Positions 1 through 6,844 of a DNA stretch of 64,000 bases are shown here, piece after piece. Positions within the stretch are counted from its first letter, which is position 1; the number at the start of each line of letters is the position of its first letter. The stretch comes from Sediminibacterium sp. (GTDB lineage Bacteria > Bacteroidota > Bacteroidia > Chitinophagales > Chitinophagaceae): the NCBI GenBank assembly GCA_017537025.1, contig JAFWCB010000005.1, positions 186,001-250,000 on the forward strand. Direction: 5' to 3'. A model generated the notes under the pieces. It was not told the origin of the DNA. It searched no databases and was given only the letters and a program-made list of their open reading frames with translations. The position numbers and the translations under genes are program-made.

Positions 1-269
1 ATTTGAAATTGTTGCCGGTGGTATTTGGCTAATGCCTGTAGTGTATGTAAGCAATCATCTACCAAAATACATTTTTCGTTTACAACTGCTGTAGCCTCAT
101 CTACTACCGCATAAGCAGCACCTGCATTAAGGGCTTGCTGTGCGAATAAATTGCCATTAAAGTTGGGGCCTTTGAGTGCAAAAAAAATATCGCCTGGTTT
201 CAGTTTTCGAGTATCTGTTTGTACGGATTTTTTTTCTAGGAATTTTTTATAGAGATCTTCGATAATCAT
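1..269 (-). CDS. murF: UDP-N-acetylmuramoyl-tripeptide--D-alanyl-D-alanine ligase, N-terminal part (cut by window edge)
   Basis: Reading right to left from ATG at 269, about 89 residues are visible before the window ends. The peptide starts MIIEDLYKKFLEKKSVQTDT and continues with RKLKPGDIFFALKG and the region GAAYAVVDEA. This is the N-terminal substrate-binding domain of Mur ligases (SxxxDTRxxxPGxxFFAxxG pattern), closest in style to MurF, which adds D-Ala-D-Ala to the UDP-MurNAc tripeptide in the cytoplasm. The ATP-binding and C-terminal domains lie outside the window, so MurE or another Mur ligase cannot be fully excluded. A second MurF domain, fused to alanine racemase, is encoded at 24937-27327. 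Confidence 0.75.
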   Translation of the reverse strand, partial: MIIEDLYKKFLEKKSVQTDTRKLKPGDIFFALKGPNFNGNLFAQQALNAGAAYAVVDEATAVVNEKCILVDDCLHTLQALAKYHRQQFQ

Positions 270-369
270 GTTTCAAATATACTTTTTTTTGCAAATGCCT
301 TTTTTTAAACCTATCCTGCCTCTTTAGGGCTACACATGTTCTTTCAAAAACTCCGTTTTTGGATAATTT

Positions 370-952
370 ATGCCCTTTTTTCCTTGAACTTCCCTTCCAG
401 GGTTTTAGCCCCGCTCAAGCTGGGCGATTCATCTTGCCCTTTTTTTGCTTGATCAAAAAAAGGGCGAAAAAAAATCAAGGCAGGCCTGAACGCTCCGCGC
501 AGCCTGCCTTCCCTCCCGCCATTCTATGGTATTTTAGTTTACTACATGTATATTCTTCTTCAACAGTTGCTCCTTCGCTCCGCTTCGGAGGATATTTTGA
601 AAAGTTGGTTTTGCAACGGCATTAAATAAAAAGAGTAAAGCAGAAAGACTGAATGAGCGTGGAAAAAATCTAATCAGCCATAGCTCCTTAGCCTTTATAA
701 AAATACGGCCTCTGTAAAATAGCGTTAACAAATTTTAGCAGTGAGGCGTTAGCAACGAATGTTGTTTGAGTGAGCCGCAGGCGAATGAGTTTCATTCGTT
801 GTAGCCGAACAATAAAATTTGCGCTATTTTACAGCAGCCTTGATTTTTTTTCGCCCTTTTTTTGATCAAGCAAAAAAAGGGCAAGAAGAATCGCCCCGCC
901 TGAGGCGGGGCTAAAAACCCCGAAAGGGAAGTTCAAGGAAAAAAGGGCATAA
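370..952. repeat. Large imperfect inverted repeat with ~112-116 bp arms
   Basis: The arm at about 370-481 is repeated in inverted orientation at about 837-952. Both contain the string gcccttttttccttgaactt (one as its complement), then a GC-rich short palindrome, then a self-complementary block around gcttgatcaaaaaaagggcg. The arms differ by scattered substitutions: the GC-rich centre is cgctcaagctggg in one and cgcctgaggcgggg in the other. The 800-bp gap between murF and the gene at 1074 is otherwise without a convincing gene; short ORFs inside it have no recognisable domain and follow the repeats. The structure resembles a non-autonomous mobile element or a repeat assembled from smaller palindromes. 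Confidence 0.7.
712..834. repeat. Inner 123-bp hairpin element nested in the larger inverted repeat
   Basis: The element begins ctgtaaaatagcg (712-724) and ends with its exact reverse complement cgctattttacag (822-834). Further inward, aaatttta pairs with taaaattt, and gcaacgaatg (752-761) pairs with cattcgttgt (793-802). Folded, this gives one long interrupted stem around the centre tgagtgagccgcaggcgaat. It could be a structured RNA, a MITE-like element or a REP-type repeat; the sequence alone does not decide. Confidence 0.65.
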
Positions 953-1073
953 GCTACCCAAAGGCGGAGCCTTTGAGAAAAAAGCATTTGCATATAGAAT
1001 ATCCGTTAAAGAAATAAGAATTCAGGTATAAATACCTAATAAAATAAATAAAAGATATATCTAGCTTTACATT

Positions 1074-1334
1074 ATGACACAGATAACTAAAATTCAATTC
1101 ATACAAACTTTATTACCAAAGATTGGTACCAAAGAAACTGAAACAATGGTAAACTATATTGACCATAGCATTGAACTGAATAATGAAGAGATATGCAAAA
1201 AATTAGCCACAAAAGATGACTTGAATAAATTGGAGCTTCGAGTTGTTGAAATGAAAACAGATATGATAAAATGGGTTTTCAGTGTTTTCGTTGTACTAAT
1301 GGTTGCAATAATCGGTCTATATATAAAAAAATAA
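1074..1334 (+). CDS. Small coiled-coil protein with one C-terminal membrane anchor
   Basis: This is an 86-residue protein. Residues 1-60 are charged and helical, with heptad-like spacing in the stretch KKLATKDDLNKLELRVVEMK. Residues about 66-83 (WVFSVFVVLMVAIIGLYIKK) form a single hydrophobic segment ending in lysines, a tail anchor. It is clearly related to the protein at 33662-33952, sharing the layout VNYxxxxxxxNNEExxKxLAxKxDLxKLE and the end AIIGLY. The style matches small DUF1640/CCDC90-like coiled-coil proteins, but that link is from memory. The function is unknown. The stop codon directly abuts the stop of the convergent DUF983 gene. Confidence 0.7.
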   Translation: MTQITKIQFIQTLLPKIGTKETETMVNYIDHSIELNNEEICKKLATKDDLNKLELRVVEMKTDMIKWVFSVFVVLMVAIIGLYIKK

Positions 1335-1781
1335 TTACCAATTATTTGCCTGCTCCTTATTCACCCGCTCAGGCTGCTCTACTTCATGTTCGCGCCATTG
1401 CGGATCATAAGATACAAACCAACTCAACCATAGAACACGCGCATATCGCATAATAATAGGCTGCATTAAAATCAGCAGAATAATGTTTGCTCCTAACCAA
1501 TAGAAAATTCTATTATCATCAATCTTAAAAGACAATCCGATCAATACTTTCCATGCAATAAATGTAGCAACAGATATGGCTATCGTTAAAGCATAGCTAA
1601 CATAGCCGGTACCATAATAAAAGCCCACTTCAATTTCTGTAGGCTGTTTACATACCGGACATTCGACATGCATATCCATATTCTCTTTAGAAAAACTGTA
1701 CTTAAACGGATGTTTGTATATTTTTCCCTCTCTGCATCTTGGGCAGCGTGCTTGAAAGGTTGAAAGCAGATAATTTATCAT
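1335..1781 (-). CDS. DUF983 family zinc-ribbon membrane protein
   Basis: This 148-residue protein starts with a zinc-ribbon-like pair of CxxC motifs: CPRC at residues 13-16 and CPVC at about 41-44. Two hydrophobic segments follow, at about 58-85 and 90-115. The order CPRC, CPxC, then GFYYGxGYVSYA and two membrane helices is the DUF983 pattern found across Bacteroidota and Alphaproteobacteria. The molecular function of the family is not known. It is convergent with the gene at 1074, with no intergenic bases. Confidence 0.75.
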   Translation of the reverse strand: MINYLLSTFQARCPRCREGKIYKHPFKYSFSKENMDMHVECPVCKQPTEIEVGFYYGTGYVSYALTIAISVATFIAWKVLIGLSFKIDDNRIFYWLGANIILLILMQPIIMRYARVLWLSWFVSYDPQWREHEVEQPERVNKEQANNW

Positions 1782-1876
1782 TGGAATGATACAAAGGTAA
1801 AAAATCCTCCAAGCTTCTGTTGTATTATTTTCAGATGATGTTACCAGATCGTAACCTAATTGCTATAAAAAATGGA

Positions 1877-1969
1877 AGGCCGGGGTAGAAACCCCAGCCT
1901 GTTTTTAATCCGTACCCTATGAAAACAGAGATAACGGCAACCGGTGGGGTAGCACCGCTGCCGTATTAG
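1877..1969 (+). other. 24-nt hairpin, 18-nt gap, then a 16-codon short ORF
   Basis: A hairpin (1877-1900) with stem aggccgggg/ccccagcct and loop tagaaa is followed by 18 nt and then ATG at 1919. The 51-nt ORF encodes MKTEITATGGVAPLPY and ends in TAG. The ORF's second half can also fold (acggca/tgccgt around cggtg/caccg). The same geometry (24-nt hairpin with gtagaaacccc, 18-nt gap, 51-nt ORF) recurs at 15738-15830. The surrounding gap 1782-2073 contains nothing else recognisable. It may be a leader peptide or small RNA upstream of tatD. Confidence 0.4.
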
Positions 1970-2073
1970 TTAATTTTCGTTTTTGTTCATCATGATCATC
2001 ACCTGTCGTATGCTATAAACGGTTCTTGGATTCTTTTATTTTCTTGGCAAGAAAAAAAATTGATTTTTGTGGG

Positions 2074-2847
2074 ATGAAATTGATTGATACGCACTGCCAT
2101 ATTTACTTAGAAGATTTTGATACCGACAGGGCAGAAATGCTTCAAAGAGCCATAAATACGGGCGTCGAGCGTTTTTATTTACCCGGGATTGATAGTAGCG
2201 TTATTCCTAATATGATGGCTTTAGAAGCGGCTTATCCTGATCAATGTTTTGCGATGATGGGCTTGCACCCTTGTTATGTAAAAGACAATTATGAAACCGA
2301 ATTAGCTATTGTAAAAGAGTGGTTAACCAAGCGACATTTTCCTGCTATTGGAGAAATTGGACTGGATTATTATTGGGATACTGATCATAAAAAAGAGCAA
2401 ATTTTAGCCTTTGAACAACAGATGCAGTGGGGGTTGGATTATGAGCTGCCTATTGTAATTCATACCCGTAATGCCATGGAGGAAACGATTGAATGTGTGA
2501 GGCCATTTGCTAAAAAGGGTTTGAAGGGTATTTTCCATTGTTTTAGTGGCAGTTACGAATCGGCACAACAAATTATAGATATGGGATTTTTATTGGGTAT
2601 TGGCGGCGTATTAACCTATAAAAATGCAGGCTTAGGGGCGGTGCTGGAAAAAATTGACATCAAGTATATGGTTTTGGAAACAGATGCACCTTATCTTACC
2701 CCTGTTCCTTTCAGAGGGAAGCGTAATGAACCTTCTTATCTAAGCCATATCATTCATAAATTATCCGAAGTAAAAGGTTTACCGGAAAGTGAAATAGCAT
2801 CGATAACTACGGGGAATGCATTAAAAATATTTAAAAACAACCCGTAA
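2074..2847 (+). CDS. tatD: TatD family metal-dependent deoxyribonuclease
   Basis: The ORF is open from 2026, but the family's N-terminus (MKLIDTHCHIYLEDF) starts at the ATG at 2074, giving 257 residues, the usual TatD length. Visible motifs of this TIM-barrel amidohydrolase superfamily are HCH near the start (metal ligands), AIGEIGLDYYW with the metal-bridging Glu, IVIHTRNA, IFHCFSG and LETDAPYL. It is a cytoplasmic exonuclease of the YcfH/TatD group, associated with DNA repair and turnover. The tRNA-Ser promoter begins a few bases after its stop codon. Confidence 0.92.
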   Translation: MKLIDTHCHIYLEDFDTDRAEMLQRAINTGVERFYLPGIDSSVIPNMMALEAAYPDQCFAMMGLHPCYVKDNYETELAIVKEWLTKRHFPAIGEIGLDYYWDTDHKKEQILAFEQQMQWGLDYELPIVIHTRNAMEETIECVRPFAKKGLKGIFHCFSGSYESAQQIIDMGFLLGIGGVLTYKNAGLGAVLEKIDIKYMVLETDAPYLTPVPFRGKRNEPSYLSHIIHKLSEVKGLPESEIASITTGNALKIFKNNP

Positions 2848-2852
2848 AAGCC

Positions 2853-2860
2853 TACATTTG
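2853..2860 (+). promoter_or_regulatory. Candidate -7 element of the tRNA-Ser promoter
   Basis: The octamer tacatttg fits the Bacteroidota -7 consensus TAnnTTTG and would place the transcription start near 2867, just before the first tRNA-like copy at 2871. The expected -33 TTTG is weak (only ttt near 2830). If real, this promoter transcribes two partial tRNA-derived repeats before reaching the intact tRNA at 3075. Confidence 0.45.
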
Positions 2861-2870
2861 CCGCCCTAAT

Positions 2871-3074
2871 AGAGAGGTGTCCGAGTGCCGAGACGCTGCG
2901 GTCTCGGTGCCGACCGAAGCGTCGGCAGTTGAAGTAGCTTGTAGTTCTTATTTTATAATTTATAATAAATTCAGAGAGGTGCCCGAGTGCCGAGACGCTG
3001 CGGTCTCGGTGCCGACCGAAGCGTCGGCAGTTGAAGTAGCTTGTAGTTCTTATTTTATAATTTATAATAAATTC
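2871..3074 (+). repeat. Two tandem 102-bp units, each a tRNA-Ser 5' end plus a two-hairpin module
   Basis: Unit A (2871-2972) and unit B (2973-3074) differ by one base (gtgtccg against gtgcccg). Each starts with the first 17 nt of the tRNA-Ser gene that follows at 3075. Next comes a 40-nt module of two adjacent perfect hairpins: CCGAGACGCTGCGGTCTCGG and TGCCGACCGAAGCGTCGGCA. The unit then resumes with gttgaag, which matches the tRNA D-loop, and decays into a 39-nt AT-rich tail. Thus the module sits inside the D-loop of a partial tRNA copy, and the intact tRNA occupies the position of a third unit. Confidence 0.85.
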
Positions 3075-3161
3075 AGAGAGGTGCCCGAGTGGTTGAAGGG
3101 GGTCGCCTGGAAAGCGGCTATACGGGAAACTGTATCGAGGGTTCGAATCCCTTCCTCTCTG
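3075..3161 (+). tRNA. tRNA-Ser (anticodon GGA)
   Basis: An 87-nt tRNA is seen: acceptor stem agagagg/cctctct with discriminator G at 3161, D-stem ccc/ggg around gagtggttgaa, anticodon stem gtcgc/gcggc with loop ctggaaa (anticodon GGA), a long class II variable arm (atacgg gaaa ctgtat) and T-arm with ttcgaat. The long variable arm and anticodon identify serine. The CCA end is not encoded. Partial copies of this tRNA surround it on both sides. Confidence 0.93.
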
Positions 3162-3182
3162 CAATAAAATCAATTAATCACC

Positions 3183-3260
3183 AGAGAGGGCCGAGGCGAT
3201 AAATGTCTCGGTGCCGACCATAGCGTCGGCATTCGAATCCCTTCCTCTCTGCTAAAGTTT
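3183..3260 (+). repeat. tRNA-Ser 3'-end copy with a two-hairpin module in its T-loop (copy C)
   Basis: The sequence gaggg (T-stem 5' strand) is followed by a 41-nt module: ccgag...ctcgg, then TGCCGACCATAGCGTCGGCA. It continues exactly with ttcgaatcccttcctctctg, the tRNA T-loop to 3' end, and then ctaaagttt. The module therefore lies between the T-stem and T-loop of a partial tRNA. The preceding agagagg (3183-3189) could also restore an acceptor stem with cctctct. From 3186 to 3260 the sequence is identical to copy D at 3521-3595. Confidence 0.8.
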
Positions 3261-3273
3261 ATTACTTGTACAC

Positions 3274-3519
3274 ATGTTTTACGTGTATATCCTTTATTCT
3301 TCTTCAGCCAATAGATTTTACATTGGCCAAACACAAGACCTTCAGCAAAGATTACAAAGGCACAACAATGGATACGAATCGGCTACTAAACCTTTTATTC
3401 CTTGGGAATTAAAATGTGCTATCCAAAAAAATTCTAGATCTGAGGCTATTGTACTAGAAGCTAAACTCAAAAATCTTAACAAAAACAAGCTACTTGCTTT
3501 TATTCAAAAGTATAGTTGA
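3274..3519 (+). CDS. Small GIY-YIG endonuclease domain protein
   Basis: This 81-residue protein is little more than one GIY-YIG domain. It has YVYILYSSS (residues 3-11) and FYIGQT (15-20) as the two signature strands, then R and H in QQRLQRHNNG and a Glu in the helix EAIVLEAKLK. It belongs to the single-domain UPF0213/YhbQ-like group, predicted metal-dependent nucleases. It starts 13 bp after repeat C and ends 1 bp before repeat D, so the gene is exactly framed by two 75-bp identical repeats carrying tRNA-Ser 3' ends. That placement suggests it belongs to a small mobile unit, possibly acting on the tRNA or the hairpin module; this role is inferred. Confidence 0.85.
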   Translation: MFYVYILYSSSANRFYIGQTQDLQQRLQRHNNGYESATKPFIPWELKCAIQKNSRSEAIVLEAKLKNLNKNKLLAFIQKYS

Positions 3520-3520
3520 C

Positions 3521-3595
3521 GAGGGCCGAGGCGATAAATGTCTCGGTGCCGACCATAGCGTCGGCATTCGAATCCCTTCCTCTCTGCTAAAGTTT
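3521..3595 (+). repeat. tRNA-Ser 3'-end copy with a two-hairpin module in its T-loop (copy D)
   Basis: It is a perfect 75-bp direct repeat of 3186-3260: gaggg, the two-hairpin module, the tRNA T-loop and 3' acceptor strand, and ctaaagttt. The last 9 bases include the stop codon and final codons of the deacetylase gene on the opposite strand. The ancestral order was therefore probably tRNA-Ser directly followed by that gene, with copy C made by duplication. Confidence 0.85.
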
Positions 3596-4282
3596 TTCAA
3601 AAGAATACCCTTGCTCCGTAAAATATGCCAATACTTTTGGTAAGGCATATGACATGCGCTCCCATGCCTTGGTACTATCATGAAAGACCACAATAGAGCC
3701 GTTACCGGCATGTTTTATCACATGCTGTAAGCACTTCTCCTTAGATAGCGTAATATCGAAATCACCTGCCAGTACCGTCCACATAACTATCTTAGACGGT
3801 AGATTCAAGACCGGAGAAGAAAGACCATTGACCGTAGACCGTAGACCATTTTCGGACTCCCGGACTCCCGGACTCCCGAACTTACTTTGCAACCTCCTAA
3901 TTACTGCTCGCGTAATTCTCCCATAAGGAGGCCTGAATAAATCTGATGCAATAACCTCACTGGCCTCCTGTATATTAGCGAGATAAGCAGCATCCTTCAC
4001 TTTCCAGCCATTCAGGTGATTATTTGTGTGATTACCAATGCTATGACCTTCAGCTATAATTCGTTGATAAATATCGGGGTGTTTACGTACGTTTTTACCG
4101 ATGCAAAAAAAACTAGCTTTAGCATCATATTTTTTTAATTGATCAAGTACAAAGGGAGTGGCTTCATGGTGCGGACCATCATCAAAAGTCAAATAGATTT
4201 TTTTCTCCGATGTTACCGGCATCTCCCAAATAAGAGAGCGATATAACAAACGCAGCCACCAAGGTATTTTAACCACATACAT
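3587..4282 (-). CDS. Polysaccharide deacetylase (NodB/CE4 family)
   Basis: This 231-residue enzyme of the NodB fold removes acetyl groups from N-acetylated glycans. Motif 1 is YLTFDDGP with the catalytic and metal Asp pair (about residues 30-37), motif 2 is SIGNHTNNH with the metal His residues, and motif 3 is RPPYGR. A hydrophobic N-terminus (IPWWLRLLYRSLIWEMP) may anchor it to the membrane. Between RRLQSKFG and PSKIVMW there is an unusual insertion of roughly 25 residues encoded by short tandem repeats (three gactcccg and two accgtag units, 3822-3880). It keeps the frame and probably forms a loop. The 3' end overlaps repeat D by 9 bases. Confidence 0.87.
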   Translation of the reverse strand: MYVVKIPWWLRLLYRSLIWEMPVTSEKKIYLTFDDGPHHEATPFVLDQLKKYDAKASFFCIGKNVRKHPDIYQRIIAEGHSIGNHTNNHLNGWKVKDAAYLANIQEASEVIASDLFRPPYGRITRAVIRRLQSKFGSPGVRESENGLRSTVNGLSSPVLNLPSKIVMWTVLAGDFDITLSKEKCLQHVIKHAGNGSIVVFHDSTKAWERMSYALPKVLAYFTEQGYSFEKL

Positions 4283-4307
4283 ACCGCAAAGGTATGCTTG
4301 TTATCCG

Positions 4308-5246
4308 CTAAAATCCATACGCAATAAAGCCTATCAATATATTTTCATATTTGTATGCCCTACCATGCTGCGCCAATGTTTTTTTCTGTGAAGTTTCGTT
4401 CTCTAATAAAGAATCCATGAATGCTTCCATTTGTTTCAATCCCACAACCGGAGCGGAACCCCGGGTGATAGCGCTTCGAATATAAGCCGCCAGCGCACTC
4501 TCCCAGGCATTATTGGCTAAAGAAGGCGTAACAAATAATTCTGTACCTAAAATACGATCTCCTGAAATAGCCAGGAATCCTGCGAAAGAGCTATCAGAAG
4601 CAGCTAATTTTTGATTAAAAAAATTTTTATACGCAGTATCAGCTTTCAGAATTTCTTTATCAAGTTGCAAATAAGGCCAACTGCTATTATTTTTATTTTG
4701 AGATCGAAAATTTTGTTGAATCGCTCGCCATATATCTACTTGTCGCTGCGTAAGATCCATCACCTTGCGTAAATCCATATCGGCAGAACCACTGTAAGTA
4801 AAGGATTTTGGCTTCTTATCCCATCTTCCTTCTTCTACACAAAACACATTTACATATTGTTCTTGCTTGCCGGGGGGTATTAATGTTGTTTCCCCCACCA
4901 TTCTATCTTGTTTACCACCCGCAATTAATTCGCCGGCATTCACCAATATTGTTTTATCTGAACTGTTGATAATGCTAAGTATATGCACATCGGCATCCCC
5001 TTTCGCAAAAAACTCCTTTACTTTAACCTTGCCGGTTTTAATACCCTGCTGCAAACTCATAAACTGTTGAGGTAGCATTTGTTTATAAAAACCTTGCGCC
5101 CCCTCCCCCCGATATCTTACCGGAATAAGTTGTAGATTCTTGTAGGTCCAGGCCGAATCGTACTGTACCCAAACCTGCTGATAGGTAAGCTGTGCTGTGC
5201 TTTGCAGCCAAATACCTAGGAACAATATCAGAATTCGAATATGCAT
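4308..5246 (-). CDS. Secreted ARPP-1-like (DUF6569) domain protein
   Basis: The ORF opens at 5339, but the ATG at 5246 gives a normal signal peptide (MHIRILILFLGIWLQSTAQ) and avoids overlap with gltX, so 312 residues are proposed. The core contains GELIAGGKQDRMVGETTLIP followed by QEQYVNVFCVEEGRW, which resembles the ARPP-1 domain in proteins associated with ADP-ribosylglycohydrolase and rhodanese-phosphatase genes; this match is from memory. No catalytic role is known. The protein is probably periplasmic. It is divergent from gltX with a 39-bp gap. Confidence 0.6.
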   Translation of the reverse strand: MHIRILILFLGIWLQSTAQLTYQQVWVQYDSAWTYKNLQLIPVRYRGEGAQGFYKQMLPQQFMSLQQGIKTGKVKVKEFFAKGDADVHILSIINSSDKTILVNAGELIAGGKQDRMVGETTLIPPGKQEQYVNVFCVEEGRWDKKPKSFTYSGSADMDLRKVMDLTQRQVDIWRAIQQNFRSQNKNNSSWPYLQLDKEILKADTAYKNFFNQKLAASDSSFAGFLAISGDRILGTELFVTPSLANNAWESALAAYIRSAITRGSAPVVGLKQMEAFMDSLLENETSQKKTLAQHGRAYKYENILIGFIAYGF

Positions 5247-5285
5247 TTGATCTATAACGAAAAGCCTTGATTTATATTTGCACCT

Positions 5286-6815
5286 ATGAGTAAAAAAATA
5301 AGAGTACGTTTTGCCCCCTCTCCCACGGGTGGTCTTCATTTAGGAGGCGTGAGAACCGTTTTATTTAACTACCTCTTCGCTAAAAAAATGGGAGGCGATT
5401 TTATACTCAGAATTGAAGATACCGATCAAACCCGTTTTGTTGAAGGTGCCGAACAATATATTATGGATACTTTAACCTGGTGTGGTTTAACACCCGATGA
5501 AAGTCCATTTACAGGAGGCCCCTATGCTCCTTATCGACAAAGTGAGCGCAAAGCCATATATCGCCAATATGCCGAGCGACTTATCGAAAGTGGTTATGCT
5601 TACTATGCCTTTGATACCCCTGCCGAATTAGAACAAATGCGTAATGATTTTAAAACGGCTGAAAACCCCTCTCCTCAATACAACCATCGTATTCGGGAGA
5701 AAATGAAAAATTCACTCACCCTCTCTGCATCCGAAGTAGAATCCTTATTAACAACGGGCACGCCACATGTGATTCGCATTAAAATGCCCGAGCATGAAAC
5801 GATAACATTTACCGATATGATTCGGGGTGAAGTAAGTTTTCAAACAGCACAGGTAGATGATAAAGTATTGCTGAAAGCAGATGGTATGCCTACCTATCAT
5901 CTAGCCGTTGTAGTAGATGATTACTTAATGAAAATTAGCCATGCTTTCCGCGGAGAAGAATGGTTGCCTTCTGCACCGGTTCATATTTTATTATGGAAAT
6001 ACCTGGGCTGGGAAAATGACATGCCTGAATGGGCACATTTGCCGTTGATTTTGAAACCCGATGGACATGGCAAACTGAGCAAACGGGATGGTGATAGACT
6101 TGGATTTCCGGTATTTGCTATGGACTGGACCGACCCCAAAACAGGAGAAAAAACAATAGGCTTCAAAGAACGCGGATTTTTACCGGAAGCCTTTGTGAAT
6201 TTGTTAGCCTTATTAGGATGGAATGATGGCACCGATCAAGAAATATTTTCGATGGCTGAATTAATAGAGAAATTTTCTATAGAAAGGGTTCATAAAGCCG
6301 GTGCCAAATTCGATTATGAAAAAGCGAAGTGGTTTAATGCGGAATGGATTAAACAATCTTCAATCTTCAGTCTTCAATCTTCAATAGAAAAAGTATTATC
6401 CGATGCTGGTATTCAAGTGGATGATAAGGAGAAATTAGCGAAAGTTATTGCCCTTACCAAAGATCGATGCACGTTACTTACAGATTTTGTGCAGCAAGCG
6501 GGTTTCTTTTTCAAACGGTCTGAAACCATTGATCTAGCTGCTATACAGCCGAAATGGGATACTGCCAAAAAAGCATTCTTCACTGCTTTGATTACTGCTT
6601 ACGAAAATGTAAATCATTGGGAAGCGACGGAACTGGAAAAAATATGCAAAGAGCTGGCTACTACTCATCAGCTAAAACCCGGTGAATTAATGTTGCCTTT
6701 ACGCATCATGTTAGTAGGCGGCAAATTCGGCCCCGGCGTTTTTGATATTGCAGCCATCTTAGGAAAGGAAGAAACAGTGAACCGAATTCAGAAAGTGATA
6801 GCGTTGTTGCAGTAA
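5286..6815 (+). CDS. gltX: Glutamyl-tRNA synthetase
   Basis: This 509-residue class I aminoacyl-tRNA synthetase charges tRNA-Glu in the cytoplasm. The HIGH-type motif is FAPSPTGGLHLGG at residues 9-21, and the KMSKS-type motif is KLSKRDGD at about 260. RIEDTDQTR and the C-terminal anticodon-binding half are also present. In the C-terminal part, a low-complexity stretch (6355-6385, repeated caatcttcaatcttcagtct) encodes an insertion around QSSIFSLQSSIEK between WFNAEWI and EKVLSDAGI. A tatatttg at 5273-5280 resembles a -7 element but would give an almost leaderless transcript. Confidence 0.96.
   Translation: MSKKIRVRFAPSPTGGLHLGGVRTVLFNYLFAKKMGGDFILRIEDTDQTRFVEGAEQYIMDTLTWCGLTPDESPFTGGPYAPYRQSERKAIYRQYAERLIESGYAYYAFDTPAELEQMRNDFKTAENPSPQYNHRIREKMKNSLTLSASEVESLLTTGTPHVIRIKMPEHETITFTDMIRGEVSFQTAQVDDKVLLKADGMPTYHLAVVVDDYLMKISHAFRGEEWLPSAPVHILLWKYLGWENDMPEWAHLPLILKPDGHGKLSKRDGDRLGFPVFAMDWTDPKTGEKTIGFKERGFLPEAFVNLLALLGWNDGTDQEIFSMAELIEKFSIERVHKAGAKFDYEKAKWFNAEWIKQSSIFSLQSSIEKVLSDAGIQVDDKEKLAKVIALTKDRCTLLTDFVQQAGFFFKRSETIDLAAIQPKWDTAKKAFFTALITAYENVNHWEATELEKICKELATTHQLKPGELMLPLRIMLVGGKFGPGVFDIAAILGKEETVNRIQKVIALLQ
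6355..6385. repeat. Low-complexity caatctt repeat inside gltX
   Basis: The tract is built from four near-identical units of caatctt/cagtctt. It is in frame and adds about ten residues to the synthetase. The same letter pattern (ttaatcttcaatctg, gattgaagattgaag) occurs in intergenic spaces at 31175-31200 and 36940-36965. Confidence 0.6.
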
Positions 6816-6844
6816 GTATTCGTATCTTGCTGTAAAGCAACTTC

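Noticed and set aside
359-625. Short open frames within the nested inverted repeat (359-731)
   Set aside because: They follow the repeat arms, have no domain and no family-like start.
2871-3074. Tandem repeats as a small CRISPR array
   Set aside because: The units abut without spacers, are 102 bp long and begin with tRNA sequence; no cas genes are in the window.
2754-3173. Long open frames on both strands across the tRNA-Ser array
   Set aside because: They are read straight through the tRNA gene and its repeats; the peptide simply repeats with the 102-bp unit and has no domain.
3075-3595. Integrative element with attL/attR at a tRNA 3' end
   Set aside because: The repeated 3' end is present, but only 260 bp and one nuclease gene lie between copies and no integrase is seen.
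5246-5280. Strong promoter for gltX (tttg at 5246 and tatatttg at 5273)
   Set aside because: The spacing is 23 bp rather than about 18 and the start would fall on the ATG, so I did not list it as a feature.
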